DNA of 64,000 nt from Vibrio aquaticus. GTDB taxonomy: Bacteria > Pseudomonadota > Gammaproteobacteria > Enterobacterales > Vibrionaceae. The stretch covers positions 1 to 64,000 of the forward strand of contig NZ_RXZH01000001.1 in NCBI RefSeq assembly GCF_003970385.1, written 5' to 3'. The translations under genes and the position numbers were made by a program. Of this stretch, positions 8,197 to 17,087 are shown one piece after another; the first letter of the stretch is position 1, and each line of letters begins with the position of its first letter. The notes beneath the pieces were generated by a model, which saw nothing but the letters and a program-made list of their open reading frames with translations, did not search any database and was not told where the DNA came from.

Positions 8197-8637
8197 ATGC
8201 TTTGGAAAGTGTATCTGAGCGGAGAAATCCATACCGATTGGCGTGAAAGAATTATTGAGGGTGCAAAGGCGCGTGATCTTAATGTTCATTTCTTTTCTGC
8301 CAATACGGATCACGAGTCTAGTGACGCAGCAGGAGACTTGCTTAGAGCGAATGAATCCAACTTTTGGCGCGATCATCAGTCTTCAAAGGTCAATGCAATT
8401 CGAACATCGACGCTGATTAAGCAGTGCGATATAGGTGTGGTGCGCTTTGGCGACAAATATCGTCAGTGGAATGCGGCTTTTGATGCGGGTACGCTAGCAG
8501 CTCTTGGTAAACCGTTTATTACTTTGCATGACGAAGCGTTGATACATCCGCTCAAAGAGGTGGATGCCGCTGCCATGGCTTGGGCTGAAACGCCAGAGCA
8601 AGTGGTCGAGCTACTCAGTTACGTGATTAACTCGTAA
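8197..8637 (+). CDS. ytoQ: YtoQ family protein
   Basis: A 146-residue cytoplasmic protein with the YtoQ hallmarks: WKVYLSGEIHTDWRERI at the start, a central NAIRTSTLIKQCDIGVVRFGDKYRQWNAAFDAG block and the C-terminal FITLHDEALIHPLKEVDAAA. The fold resembles the nucleoside 2-deoxyribosyltransferase/TIR-like group, consistent with the SGEI.TDWR start and the acidic D..RFG..Y..WN segment, but the reaction is not established. It follows the monooxygenase gene by 17 bases and ends at a strong terminator, so the two are probably co-transcribed under the palindromic operator. Confidence 0.88.
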   Translation: MLWKVYLSGEIHTDWRERIIEGAKARDLNVHFFSANTDHESSDAAGDLLRANESNFWRDHQSSKVNAIRTSTLIKQCDIGVVRFGDKYRQWNAAFDAGTLAALGKPFITLHDEALIHPLKEVDAAAMAWAETPEQVVELLSYVINS

Positions 8638-8640
8638 TGA

Positions 8641-8667
8641 AAAGAGGAGCTAAATTAGCTCCTCTTT
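8641..8667. terminator. Bidirectional terminator after ytoQ
   Basis: A 13-bp perfect stem (8641-8653 with 8655-8667) flanked by A- and T-rich sequence, directly after the ytoQ stop and facing the small minus-strand ORF. Confidence 0.75.
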
Positions 8668-8678
8668 AATTTTAAAAC

Positions 8679-8822
8679 CTAGCCGATTAATGCGCCTTGT
8701 TGCTGCGCCTGTTTTACTAAAGCCTGACGTTGAGTTTCCTTTTCTGATACCACATTATTGTCCTTTGGAGTGTGTTGTTCCTCAGTTTGTGGAACGAATA
8801 CAAAGTACTTATTAATAGTCAT
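8679..8822 (-). CDS. Possible small hydrophilic protein, unknown
   Basis: A 47-residue frame starting at the ATG at 8822 (MTINKYFVFVPQTEEQ) with GAGG eight bases upstream and ending QAQQQGALIG just before a terminator. It is glutamine-rich and without membrane segments. A longer version from 8873 (64 residues) lacks a better ribosome site. The neat fit between two hairpins favours a real short gene, but there is no recognised family. Confidence 0.4.
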   Translation of the reverse strand: MTINKYFVFVPQTEEQHTPKDNNVVSEKETQRQALVKQAQQQGALIG

Positions 8823-8910
8823 CTCAAGAGCCTCAATTATGATTTTTCTAACCATCCAGGTTAATTCGGTCACCGTTTCTGCAGGTTATGCAGTTCCATG
8901 TTTAGGTTTC

Positions 8911-8945
8911 AAAAAATAGAGGATGCTTAGTAACTAAGCATCCTC
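8911..8945 (-). terminator. Terminator of the zwf-pgl-gnd operon
   Basis: A perfect 12-bp stem (8919-8930 with 8934-8945, loop TAA) is followed on the minus strand by a T-rich tract (complement of 8911-8917). It lies 70 bases past the gnd stop. Confidence 0.8.
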
Positions 8946-9015
8946 CTTATGCAACTTAATTATAGTAGGAGATCCGGGTATTAATAAATACCGTACTCCA
9001 CCTTTAAGTTATTTC

Positions 9016-10464
9016 TTACACGTCGTAAGTAGTAGACGCTGTATCGCCGCCTGTACCAGTCCAGTTTGTGTGGAAGAACTCACCACGTGGACGGTCTGTA
9101 CGCTCGTAAGTGTGAGCACCGAAGTAGTCACGTTGAGCTTGAAGCAGGTTAGCTGGTAGACGAGCTGTTGTGTAACCGTCTAGGAAAGATAGCGCAGAAA
9201 TCGTACATGGCATTGGGATACCAGACTCAAGAGATTTCGCCGCTACTTTACGCCATGCCACTAGGCTGCTTTGTAGGATGTTTTTGAAGTAGTCGTCAGA
9301 ACCTAGGAACGCGATGTCTGGGTTTGCTTCGTACGCATCACGGATGTTACCTAGGAATGCAGAGCGGATGATACAACCACCACGCCACATTAGCGCTACG
9401 TTACCGTAGTTTAGGTCCCAGCCGTTTTCGTTCGATGCTTCACGCATTAGCATGAAACCTTGAGCGTAAGAAATGATCTTAGAAGCTAGTAGAGCTTGAC
9501 GAAGTGCATCAACCCACTCTTGCTTGTCGCCTTCAACTGGTGTGATTGTTTTCTCAAACAAAGCTTCCGCTTCAACACGTTGGTCTTTAAGAGCAGACAG
9601 GCAACGAGAGAATACAGACTCAGAGATTAGAGTCAGTGGGATACCTAGGTCTAGTGCGTTGATACCAGTCCACTTACCAGTACCTTTTTGGCCTGCAGTG
9701 TCTAGGATCTTCTCAACAAGTGCTTCACCGTCTTCATCTTTGTAGCCAAGGATGTCAGCAGTGATTTCTACTAGGTAGCTGTCTAGTTCAGTCTTGTTCC
9801 AGTCAGCGAATACTGCTTGCATCTCATCTGCAGACATACCAAGACCGTCTTTCATGAACTGGTAAGCTTCAGTGATAAGCTGCATGTCACCGTATTCGAT
9901 GCCGTTATGTACCATCTTAACGAAGTGACCAGCACCGTCGTTACCAACCCAGTCACAACAAGGCTCGCCAGCGTCAGTTTTTGCAGAGATACCTTGGAAG
10001 ATTGGCTTAACCGCTTCCCAAGCTTCAGGAGCGCCGCCAGGCATGATTGAAGGACCAAAACGAGCACCTTCTTCACCACCAGATACACCAGTGCCGATGA
10101 AGTGGATGCCTTTCTCACGACAATGCGCTACACGACGGTTAGTGTCTGGGTAGTTAGTGTTACCACCATCAATGATGATGTCGCCTTCATCTAGAAGTGG
10201 GATGAGGTTGTCGATGAACGTGTCAACAACTGCACCAGCGCGAACCATTAGCATAACTTTACGTGGCGCTTCTAGCTTCTCAACTAGCTCTTCTAGAGAG
10301 TATGCACCAACGATGTTTGTGCCTTTTGCTGGGCCTTCTAGAAACTCGTCTACTTTCGCAGCAGTACGGTTGTGAGCAACAACTTTAAAACCGTTGTCGT
10401 TCATGTTTAGGATAAGGTTCTGACCCATTACTGCTAGGCCAATTACACCGATATCACCTTTCAT
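9016..10464 (-). CDS. gnd: 6-phosphogluconate dehydrogenase, decarboxylating
   Basis: A full-length 482-residue enzyme that converts 6-phosphogluconate and NADP to ribulose 5-phosphate, CO2 and NADPH, the last step of the oxidative pentose phosphate branch. The Rossmann motif is IGLAVMGQNLILNMNDNGF; the substrate segment GVSGGEEGARFGPSIMPGG and the active-site stretch GAGHFVKMVHNGIEYGDM carry the catalytic Lys and the conserved His-Asn. The C-terminal tail (RPRGEFFHTNWTG) is complete. GGAG before the ATG supports the start. It is the last gene of zwf-pgl-gnd, 35 bases after pgl. Confidence 0.98.
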   Translation of the reverse strand: MKGDIGVIGLAVMGQNLILNMNDNGFKVVAHNRTAAKVDEFLEGPAKGTNIVGAYSLEELVEKLEAPRKVMLMVRAGAVVDTFIDNLIPLLDEGDIIIDGGNTNYPDTNRRVAHCREKGIHFIGTGVSGGEEGARFGPSIMPGGAPEAWEAVKPIFQGISAKTDAGEPCCDWVGNDGAGHFVKMVHNGIEYGDMQLITEAYQFMKDGLGMSADEMQAVFADWNKTELDSYLVEITADILGYKDEDGEALVEKILDTAGQKGTGKWTGINALDLGIPLTLISESVFSRCLSALKDQRVEAEALFEKTITPVEGDKQEWVDALRQALLASKIISYAQGFMLMREASNENGWDLNYGNVALMWRGGCIIRSAFLGNIRDAYEANPDIAFLGSDDYFKNILQSSLVAWRKVAAKSLESGIPMPCTISALSFLDGYTTARLPANLLQAQRDYFGAHTYERTDRPRGEFFHTNWTGTGGDTASTTYDV

Positions 10465-10499
10465 TGTTTCTCTCCAATTTTCCTATATGGACGCTCGCA

Positions 10500-11216
10500 T
10501 TAAGCGATTTTTGCTGCTGCGTCTGAATCTAAGTACCACTCTGTCTCGCCAGTTTTAGACTGGATTTTCGCTGCCGGGTAAGGCAGTTCACTTGCCGGAG
10601 TAGTATGAATTTCGTTTACGATCTCAACTTTACCTGCACCCAGTACTAGGTAGCTGATTCGTTTTGCGGCTTCTAACACTTTCGCGGTTTTAGAAACGCG
10701 GATTTGGCCTGATTCAGGATGAGTCGCTAATACTGATAGGTTCTCATCTTGATAGTCTGTTTGACCTGGGAATAGTGATGCTGTGTGGCCATCTGCGCCA
10801 ACACCTAGCAGAATCCAGTCAAATACTGGCGTACCGTTTTCACATGGAATCACGGCTGCCATTTCTTCTGCAAAGCGTTTCGCTTCAACTGCTGGCTCAT
10901 CTTCACCACGAATACGGTGAATGTTCTCTACTGGCAGGCTTACTTGGCTGAACAAAAGCGCATTCGCTTCACCGTAGTTGCTTTCAGCATCATCAGGTGC
11001 CACGCAACGCTCGTCACCCCACCAAAAGTGCAGGTTGTTCCACTGAATGCCTTCTGCGTATGGTGCTTGCGCTAGAAGTTTGAACAGCATTTTTGGTGTG
11101 CTGCCACCAGACAGTGAAATGTGCACAGGACGGCCTAGTTCACTGAAGGTTTTCATATCATTCGCTAGGCTTTCAACTACCTGCTCAGCGGTTTGAAAAA
11201 TCTTGTGATTGATCAT
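10500..11216 (-). CDS. pgl: 6-phosphogluconolactonase
   Basis: A 238-residue DevB/Pgl-type lactonase that hydrolyses 6-phosphogluconolactone made by Zwf. Visible motifs are [17 protein letters not shown] (phosphate binding), [17 protein letters not shown] and the catalytic [14 protein letters not shown] with its His. Length is normal for the family. Its ATG overlaps the zwf stop by four bases (ATGA), so translation is coupled, and gnd follows 35 bases on. Confidence 0.96.
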   Translation of the reverse strand: MINHKIFQTAEQVVESLANDMKTFSELGRPVHISLSGGSTPKMLFKLLAQAPYAEGIQWNNLHFWWGDERCVAPDDAESNYGEANALLFSQVSLPVENIHRIRGEDEPAVEAKRFAEEMAAVIPCENGTPVFDWILLGVGADGHTASLFPGQTDYQDENLSVLATHPESGQIRVSKTAKVLEAAKRISYLVLGAGKVEIVNEIHTTPASELPYPAAKIQSKTGETEWYLDSDAAAKIA

Positions 11217-12718
11217 AGTTCGCAGTAATCCGTATCTGTTAGGTTTTTACAAGGGAAACGCCATGCTCGGCCGTCACGTTCAAGAAGTTCATCCGCTTCT
11301 TGAGGGCCCCAAGTACCACAAGCATAACCAAAGAGTGCTTGAGGATCTTGTTTGAAATCTAAAATTGGTTGAACGTACTTCCAACACGCTTCTACTGCAT
11401 CGGTACGGGCAAATAGCGTTGCATCGCCGTTCAATGCATCAAGAAGTAGACGTTCATAAGCCGTTAACATATTCGTTTCTTGAAGATCCGCATAAGAGAA
11501 GTTCATCTTCACTTCACGCGCTTTGAATCCAGCACCAGGCTCTTTCAGGCCGAAGCTCATCTGAATGCCTTCGTCAGGCTGAATTCGGATAATGAGCTTG
11601 TTCTCTGGTGCATCTTGACCAAACACTGGGTGCGGTGTGTTCTTAAAGTGAATCACAACTTCGGTCACACGTGTTGGGAGACGTTTACCTGTACGCACAT
11701 AGAATGGTACACCGTTCCAACGCCAGTTATTGATGTGAGCTTTTAGGCCAATGTAAGTCTCGGTGCGAGAGTCATCGGCAACGCCGTTCTCTTCACGGTA
11801 GCCGACTAGGTGTTGGCCACGGACGTCAGATGCTGTGTATTGACCAAGCACGAGATCTTTGCGTAAGTCTTCTTCCTCAAGCGGCTTAAGACACTGAAGG
11901 ACTTTAACCACTTCGTCACGGATAGAATCTGCGTTGATTTGTGCTGGTGGTTCCATGCCAACCATCGCAAGAACTTGCAGCAAGTGGTTTTGGAACATGT
12001 CACGTACAGCACCAGAACCATCATAGTAACCACCGCGCTCTTCAACACCCAAGAACTCAGCACCTGTAATTTCAACGTATTCAATGAAGTTACGGTTCCA
12101 TAGTGGTTCAAACATCGCATTTGAGAAACGAAGAACCAGTAGGTTTTGTACTGTCTCTTTCCCTAGGTAGTGGTCGATGCGGTAGATCTGATGCTCTTGG
12201 AAGTGATCGTGGATCTCTTTATCTAACTTCTGTGCTGACTCTAAGTCGTAGCCGAATGGCTTTTCGATGATCAGACGACGCCAGCCGTTTGACTCGTCAT
12301 TTAGACCATGAGCTGCAAGGTTAGCAGGGATGATACCGTAGAGGCTTGGTGGTGTTGAGAGATAGAAAAGGATATTGCCAGACTCAAATTGGTATTGAGT
12401 ATTTAACTCGTCAAGTCGAGTCGCAAGCTTCGCATAATCATCAACTTCAAACGTGTTGATCGCTTGGTAATGAAGGTGATTCATAAACGCATCAAGCGTT
12501 GCTGGTTCCGTTTTTTCCATTTCTTGAAGCGATTGCTTCAGCTTTTCTCGGTATGACTCGTCACTGTATTCAGTGCGGCTTACACCCAAAATAGCGAAGT
12601 TTTCTGGAAGCTGCTTGTCTGCATAAAGGTGGTACAAAGCAGGGATCAACTTGCGGTAGGTCAAGTCACCCGAAGCACCAAAAATAACGATGCTGCTGTT
12701 TTCTGGTATTACCATCAT
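11213..12718 (-). CDS. zwf: Glucose-6-phosphate 1-dehydrogenase
   Basis: A 501-residue enzyme oxidising glucose 6-phosphate with NADP to the lactone, the entry to the pentose phosphate and Entner-Doudoroff routes. The dinucleotide motif is [19 protein letters not shown] and the active-site signature [13 protein letters not shown] contains the catalytic His and substrate Lys. Full length, first gene of the operon. I looked for a HexR-type operator (TGTAAT...ATTACA) in the upstream gap and did not find one. From memory V. cholerae has the same three-gene order on chromosome II. Confidence 0.98.
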   Translation of the reverse strand: MMVIPENSSIVIFGASGDLTYRKLIPALYHLYADKQLPENFAILGVSRTEYSDESYREKLKQSLQEMEKTEPATLDAFMNHLHYQAINTFEVDDYAKLATRLDELNTQYQFESGNILFYLSTPPSLYGIIPANLAAHGLNDESNGWRRLIIEKPFGYDLESAQKLDKEIHDHFQEHQIYRIDHYLGKETVQNLLVLRFSNAMFEPLWNRNFIEYVEITGAEFLGVEERGGYYDGSGAVRDMFQNHLLQVLAMVGMEPPAQINADSIRDEVVKVLQCLKPLEEEDLRKDLVLGQYTASDVRGQHLVGYREENGVADDSRTETYIGLKAHINNWRWNGVPFYVRTGKRLPTRVTEVVIHFKNTPHPVFGQDAPENKLIIRIQPDEGIQMSFGLKEPGAGFKAREVKMNFSYADLQETNMLTAYERLLLDALNGDATLFARTDAVEACWKYVQPILDFKQDPQALFGYACGTWGPQEADELLERDGRAWRFPCKNLTDTDYCEL

Positions 12719-13067
12719 CTTTCCCTTAAAAACGAGGTAGTTAGCGTGTGTCTAGGATATTCACTCATGGAGGAAGCTAACCCTAACAACCATTCCTCAA
12801 ATAATAAAACTGCTACTGCCTATCAAACTAATAGGCAAAACCAAAAAAGCGTATTCATCTCTGAGCCCAGTGATTCGATACTGAAAAACAGGTTCTAATA
12901 CTCAGTTGGCAGCGTATTGTCTATGACTCTTTGACATACATCAACCTTTGAGAGGGCAATCGATTAAATATTGACTTCATCTAACGCTAAGTCATTGAAA
13001 GTTCGAGTTGGAAGGCATGCAGTGACCGTTCGAAATGCCTAGAGTTATTACTCAGTTGGTGGGTGGC
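12719..13067. other. Intergenic region upstream of zwf, with one small dyad
   Basis: A 349-base gap: zwf reads leftward from it and the HD-GYP gene ends at its right edge. It must hold the zwf promoter. One inverted repeat, GCCTAT-N7-ATAGGC at 12818-12836, lies about 100 bases upstream of zwf and could be an operator. No clear terminator for the HD-GYP gene and no convincing ORF were seen. Confidence 0.4.
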
Positions 13068-15971
13068 TTAGAATTTTGATTTTAAGAAGGTTTTGACTTT
13101 GCGGATATGTGCCTCTCGGTCGAAATCAATAATCTGTGCACTTGCTAGAAACATCTTCGCATACTCTTGATCTAGTTCGCTTTGTAAAAACAGTAAATAG
13201 AGCTTGGGGTCAATATGGCCGCTAGTGGCCATTTCGGTCATGATGGAGATGGATTCTTTGAGAGATTTGGCTTTTTTGTACGGTCGATCGCTGGATGTTA
13301 ACGCTTCAAAAATATCAGCGATGGCCATGATTCGTGCGGGAACGGACAGTTGTTCCTCATACAATCCTCTTGGATAACCTTGACCATCGAGTCTTTCGTG
13401 ATGTCCTCCGGCAATTTCCGGAATCGATTGAAGATGTTTTGGATAAGGCAACGTATTGAGCATCATTTGAGTTTGGATGATGTGGTCATTGATAATGAAT
13501 CGCTCCTCGTTGTTTAGCGTTCCGCGGCTGATCATCAGGTTGTAAAGCTCACCACGATTGTATTTAAACTTACTCGGCTTGAGAGTATAGGTGTCTTGCC
13601 AAATATCTTGAGGGCGATCATTGTCAGGCCACTTTATTTGATGCACTGCTTTGTCACTGAGTAGATATTCGGCTGTTGGTAGAGGACTTTTTTTACCCGC
13701 CCTCTCTTGCTCAATCCAAGAGACGCCCAATTGATCGTCCAAAGTCCGAGTCCATTGATATTGACTAATAGCGACAAGTCTTTCCTTATCTTGTTCACTC
13801 ATCGATTCCCCGCCAATATTGCACTGAGCGATAAACTCGAAATCGGCATCGAGTTGAGCCAGTTTATTGTCTAATGCGTCTTTAAGCTGTGCATCATCTT
13901 CACCTTCAGCAATGGCTTTCCAGTAATTCATTACCGCGTCAGATTTCAGGAGCTCAAAGCGCATGCGAACTTCGTGAATGCGATCATAAATGGTTTCCAA
14001 TTTAGTCGCCTTATCGATGACATACTCAGGTGTGGTGACTTTCCCGCAGTCATGGAGCCAAGACGCTAGGTGAAGCGCTTCCCATTGTTCTTTGTTTAGC
14101 GAAAATTCAGGAAAGAAGCAGTCATCATCATGGGCTACTTTTGCCATCATCTTAGTTAACTCAGGGACTCGCTGACAGTGACTTCCAGTATAAGGAGATT
14201 TTGTGTCAATGGCTGACGCGATCAATTCGACAAAGGCATTGAGCATCTCTTTTTGTTGCTCTATGCGGTCAATGTTCTCTTTCGCGATTGCACCAAAGCT
14301 CAGTAGCTCTTGCAGAAAGGCGTGCTTATCTTGTTGCTGCTCTGTGATGGCACGTTCATAGCCAATAAGCTGCAAACCAACCAGTTGGTGTTCGCGATTG
14401 TGGAGAGGAAACAGATAAAGATCTGAGTTGTAGAGTTTGTCACGATAATTCGCCAATGCGTTGTCATTGAAGTTGAGGTGGACAAGGTCGCCTTTTTCCA
14501 ACTGGGTATGTACCCACGCGGTATGGGCGATGATTTCGTTAATATCAATTTTGAACGGAATAATGGCATGGTTGGCTGCACAGACAAACTTCTCGCTTTG
14601 CTCATCCCAAGTGTAAAAGTGAATGGTTTCCGCCTTCGTGACTAGGTAAGTTTGGTGAGCGAGAGTTTTCGCGAGAACGCAAAAGTCTTGATTTTGGGCG
14701 GTGTCTCTTAACAAGCGGAGAAGGTCATAGAGTGTATGTTCCATCAGTTCTATTGATTTGGTTAAGTTAGCGACTTCGCGAATCACACTCTTGTTATAAC
14801 GAGTCTTCTTAAAGTTGAACCGGGAAATGTTTTCAGTTTGTGCCATCAAAGCATTGAGTGGTCGTGCTAAACGCTGCGCTACAAACCACACAATAACAAA
14901 ACTCATCGCTAACATACTCATCGCGACCTTCACTTGCTTGTCTCGCATAGAAAGTAGCGAGGCAAGTAAGTCGTCCTGAGGCGTAGCTTCAGCTAAAAGA
15001 AGGCGAGTTTGCTTGTTTAGATTGACTGGTGTGAGGGTAATTGACCAACTTTGCCCATCACTCTCGATCGTCTCATAGAGAGTCTGAGTGGCACTTTTTC
15101 CGATGAATGGACTGAAGATGTACGGACCATTGATTGGCGTGACGGGTTGCTCTTCTTCTGCTTTCTGTACTGGGACATTATGGTGAGCGAGTAACTTGAA
15201 CTGATGATCAAAGAGCATCAACTTTGTGTTGTTAGAGTAGCCAAGCTTAGAAACCTGCTCAGACAAGGAGCTTAACGTGAAATCGGCGCCGACCACATAA
15301 TCGCCATTGGGTGAACGCCTAGAGAGGGTGACGCCATAGGTTTTTAAAAAATAGAAATAGTAGGGTTCCGTCAGTCTGATGGTGCCATCTTTGGTGGTGT
15401 TGACAAACCAGGGCCGACCTCGGGGATCAAAGGTATTGTCGTTGAGCTCTTTCTTTCCCACTTGTTCAAAATTTCCATCAAGGTATCGAAAGCGGTTGAG
15501 TCCTGAAAGCGATGTCTGATTGATCATAATGGTCGCTTTGTCTGGGGCATTAAACTGGACTCTATCGGTGTTGTTTCTTAGTGGCCTAATCACAGTGAGA
15601 TCACCTTGTGTGTTGGCGTAGTAAAGGGCGACAACACCAGGATTGTGTTCAAAAATTATTTGCAAAGGGTTAAGGAGTTTTCTCGTGGCGTCGTTAAAGC
15701 GATGAGTTTTGATCGCATCACTCACCGCCATGAAATCAAGCGTGGTTAAGATCGGTCCCGTTTTCACTTGGAATACTGACTCTAGTTTTCGGCTGTTCTC
15801 GTTGCTGAGCTCTTTAGCACTGCCTGTGAGGAGCTGTTGAGCATGTTGGTAGCTAATTGCAATGAGTACGGCCCCGACCAAGGCAGTCAGAACCATAAAT
15901 AAGCTAGTGATATGAAGACTTAATGGATATCTTTGTTTGCTCACAAGCCACCTAATGTCAAAGTGATTCAT
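13068..15971 (-). CDS. Membrane HD-GYP protein with Cache-type periplasmic sensor (c-di-GMP phosphodiesterase)
   Basis: About 967 residues. A basic N-terminus and one membrane segment (LFMVLTALVGAVLIAISYQ) lead to a 300-residue periplasmic dCache-like sensor (FDPRGRPWFVNTTKDG is a Cache signature), a second membrane segment, a HAMP-like linker, a GAF-like region and a C-terminal HD-GYP domain. The HD part has LHDCGKVTTPEYV and the GYP part HHERLDGQGYPRG, so the metal site appears complete. About 155 extra residues separate the two halves of the domain. It probably degrades c-di-GMP in response to an extracellular ligand. The ATG at 15971 is preferred; a TTG at 16079 would add an unlikely tail. 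From memory it matches VCA0895 beside zwf in V. cholerae. Confidence 0.88.
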   Translation of the reverse strand: MNHFDIRWLVSKQRYPLSLHITSLFMVLTALVGAVLIAISYQHAQQLLTGSAKELSNENSRKLESVFQVKTGPILTTLDFMAVSDAIKTHRFNDATRKLLNPLQIIFEHNPGVVALYYANTQGDLTVIRPLRNNTDRVQFNAPDKATIMINQTSLSGLNRFRYLDGNFEQVGKKELNDNTFDPRGRPWFVNTTKDGTIRLTEPYYFYFLKTYGVTLSRRSPNGDYVVGADFTLSSLSEQVSKLGYSNNTKLMLFDHQFKLLAHHNVPVQKAEEEQPVTPINGPYIFSPFIGKSATQTLYETIESDGQSWSITLTPVNLNKQTRLLLAEATPQDDLLASLLSMRDKQVKVAMSMLAMSFVIVWFVAQRLARPLNALMAQTENISRFNFKKTRYNKSVIREVANLTKSIELMEHTLYDLLRLLRDTAQNQDFCVLAKTLAHQTYLVTKAETIHFYTWDEQSEKFVCAANHAIIPFKIDINEIIAHTAWVHTQLEKGDLVHLNFNDNALANYRDKLYNSDLYLFPLHNREHQLVGLQLIGYERAITEQQQDKHAFLQELLSFGAIAKENIDRIEQQKEMLNAFVELIASAIDTKSPYTGSHCQRVPELTKMMAKVAHDDDCFFPEFSLNKEQWEALHLASWLHDCGKVTTPEYVIDKATKLETIYDRIHEVRMRFELLKSDAVMNYWKAIAEGEDDAQLKDALDNKLAQLDADFEFIAQCNIGGESMSEQDKERLVAISQYQWTRTLDDQLGVSWIEQERAGKKSPLPTAEYLLSDKAVHQIKWPDNDRPQDIWQDTYTLKPSKFKYNRGELYNLMISRGTLNNEERFIINDHIIQTQMMLNTLPYPKHLQSIPEIAGGHHERLDGQGYPRGLYEEQLSVPARIMAIADIFEALTSSDRPYKKAKSLKESISIMTEMATSGHIDPKLYLLFLQSELDQEYAKMFLASAQIIDFDREAHIRKVKTFLKSKF

Positions 15972-16130
15972 TAAGTATTGAGTATTTTTGAAATAGTGCA
16001 AAGTATGCCGCCCGGCATGTTCATAGTTTCGAACCTGGCGCGAGGCGATATAACTTGAAACAAATTTATTTCCCAACAAAGCCAGGAAATTGAGTACACT
16101 TTTCGCCCCTTGAAAATGGAAAATAATAAA

Positions 16131-16514
16131 ATGAAAAAACTGATTCCTTTTGCTGCACTCGTATTTTCAGCGACGACTTTCGCCGCAGATTTTGATCTGA
16201 AAGCGACAATGAAACAGATGAAGTTTGAGTTTAAACAAGCTGCTCAGTCTGAAGAGATTGAACAGATGAAAGCGGCAGTAACGAATCTGTCTGAACTTGT
16301 AGAGCAATCGAAGACAGGGGTCTACCCGCCAGAAAAGAGTGATCTTTATCTAGAAGGATTCAATCAGCTCTCACTTGCGTTGGACGCGGTTGAAGTCGAA
16401 CTTGAAAGTGGTGACATGCAAGCGGCGAAAGAGGAACTTAGAAAAGTCGATGACCTTCGTGTGGAGTACCACGACAAGCGTAATCCGAGCATTTGGAGCA
16501 AACTCTTCGGCTAA
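16131..16514 (+). CDS. Cytochrome b562 family protein
   Basis: A 127-residue secreted helical protein. A signal peptide ends LVFSATTFAA-DFDL. The mature part has the b562 plan: an N-terminal helix with methionines (ATMKQMKFEF) that can supply the axial Met ligand, and a C-terminal helix with RVEYHDKR, matching the R-x-x-Y-H block of E. coli CybC whose His is the second heme ligand. It should be a periplasmic heme or heme-like four-helix bundle. Heme binding is inferred, and some family members have lost it. The ATG at 16131 fits GGA at 16118-16120 and the signal peptide. Confidence 0.75.
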   Translation: MKKLIPFAALVFSATTFAADFDLKATMKQMKFEFKQAAQSEEIEQMKAAVTNLSELVEQSKTGVYPPEKSDLYLEGFNQLSLALDAVEVELESGDMQAAKEELRKVDDLRVEYHDKRNPSIWSKLFG

Positions 16515-16624
16515 ATAAGCTTGGTTTTATAAAACAGCATGATCTCGGTTAGATTTCTGACGCTTAGTGGCTGAGCTTGTTGTGATTTGGTTATATATTT
16601 GCGCTCAAATGATAGAGAGCAATA

Positions 16625-16993
16625 ATGTTTAACGGATCAAGTTTCACCAGAACAATGCTAGTTGCAAGTGCCCTAAGTTGGGTGCTTGTGACCTTGATGC
16701 CCGTCATTAATGCTCATGGTGCTAACGCTGGGGTATGGGCAACACTCTGTACCATCAATGGATTTGAACTTGTTCAGGTTGAGGAAGGCAAGCCTGAAAC
16801 TCAGCATAGTAAACCTTGTCCATTTAGCCATTTTTCTAGTTTTCACCACGATTCAATTCCAACACCCACCAACACGCGAAAAAGCGGCTTAGCGGAATGG
16901 GGACAATACACTTATTTGGCTCTAAGTGTTCGGTCCTTTACGGCTATCCCTCGTGCTCCTCCTAGCATCTTTACTAAGCACTACAACTCATAA
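16625..16993 (+). CDS. DUF2946 family protein
   Basis: A 122-residue small secreted or membrane-anchored protein with one N-terminal hydrophobic segment (MLVASALSWVLVTLMPVINA). The following AGVWATLCTINGFELVQV and HSKPCPFSHFSSFHH segments, with two cysteines and several histidines, are typical of DUF2946, a family found beside PepSY proteins and TonB-dependent metal receptors. A role in periplasmic copper or iron handling is inferred from those residues and neighbours. It is about 95 bases upstream of the PepSY gene and probably in the same transcript. Confidence 0.75.
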   Translation: MFNGSSFTRTMLVASALSWVLVTLMPVINAHGANAGVWATLCTINGFELVQVEEGKPETQHSKPCPFSHFSSFHHDSIPTPTNTRKSGLAEWGQYTYLALSVRSFTAIPRAPPSIFTKHYNS

Positions 16994-17087
16994 CAATTAG
17001 GCTAAAAGCCAAAGTAAAGTTTTTTCAGCATCCTCAATCGCTTCACTGGCCTTGAGGCAAAGCTGTATGCTCAAAAAGGAAAATAAA

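Noticed and set aside
12719..12900. HexR operator upstream of zwf
   Set aside because: Looked for TGTAAT...ATTACA-like dyads expected from other gammaproteobacteria; none seen. Only an unrelated GCCTAT/ATAGGC repeat is present.
16077..16079. TTG start for the HD-GYP gene giving 36 extra residues
   Set aside because: No suitable ribosome site, and the extension is not a plausible signal or membrane segment; the ATG at 15971 lies just before the basic residues and membrane helix. That ATG also lacks a strong ribosome site, so the choice rests on protein layout.
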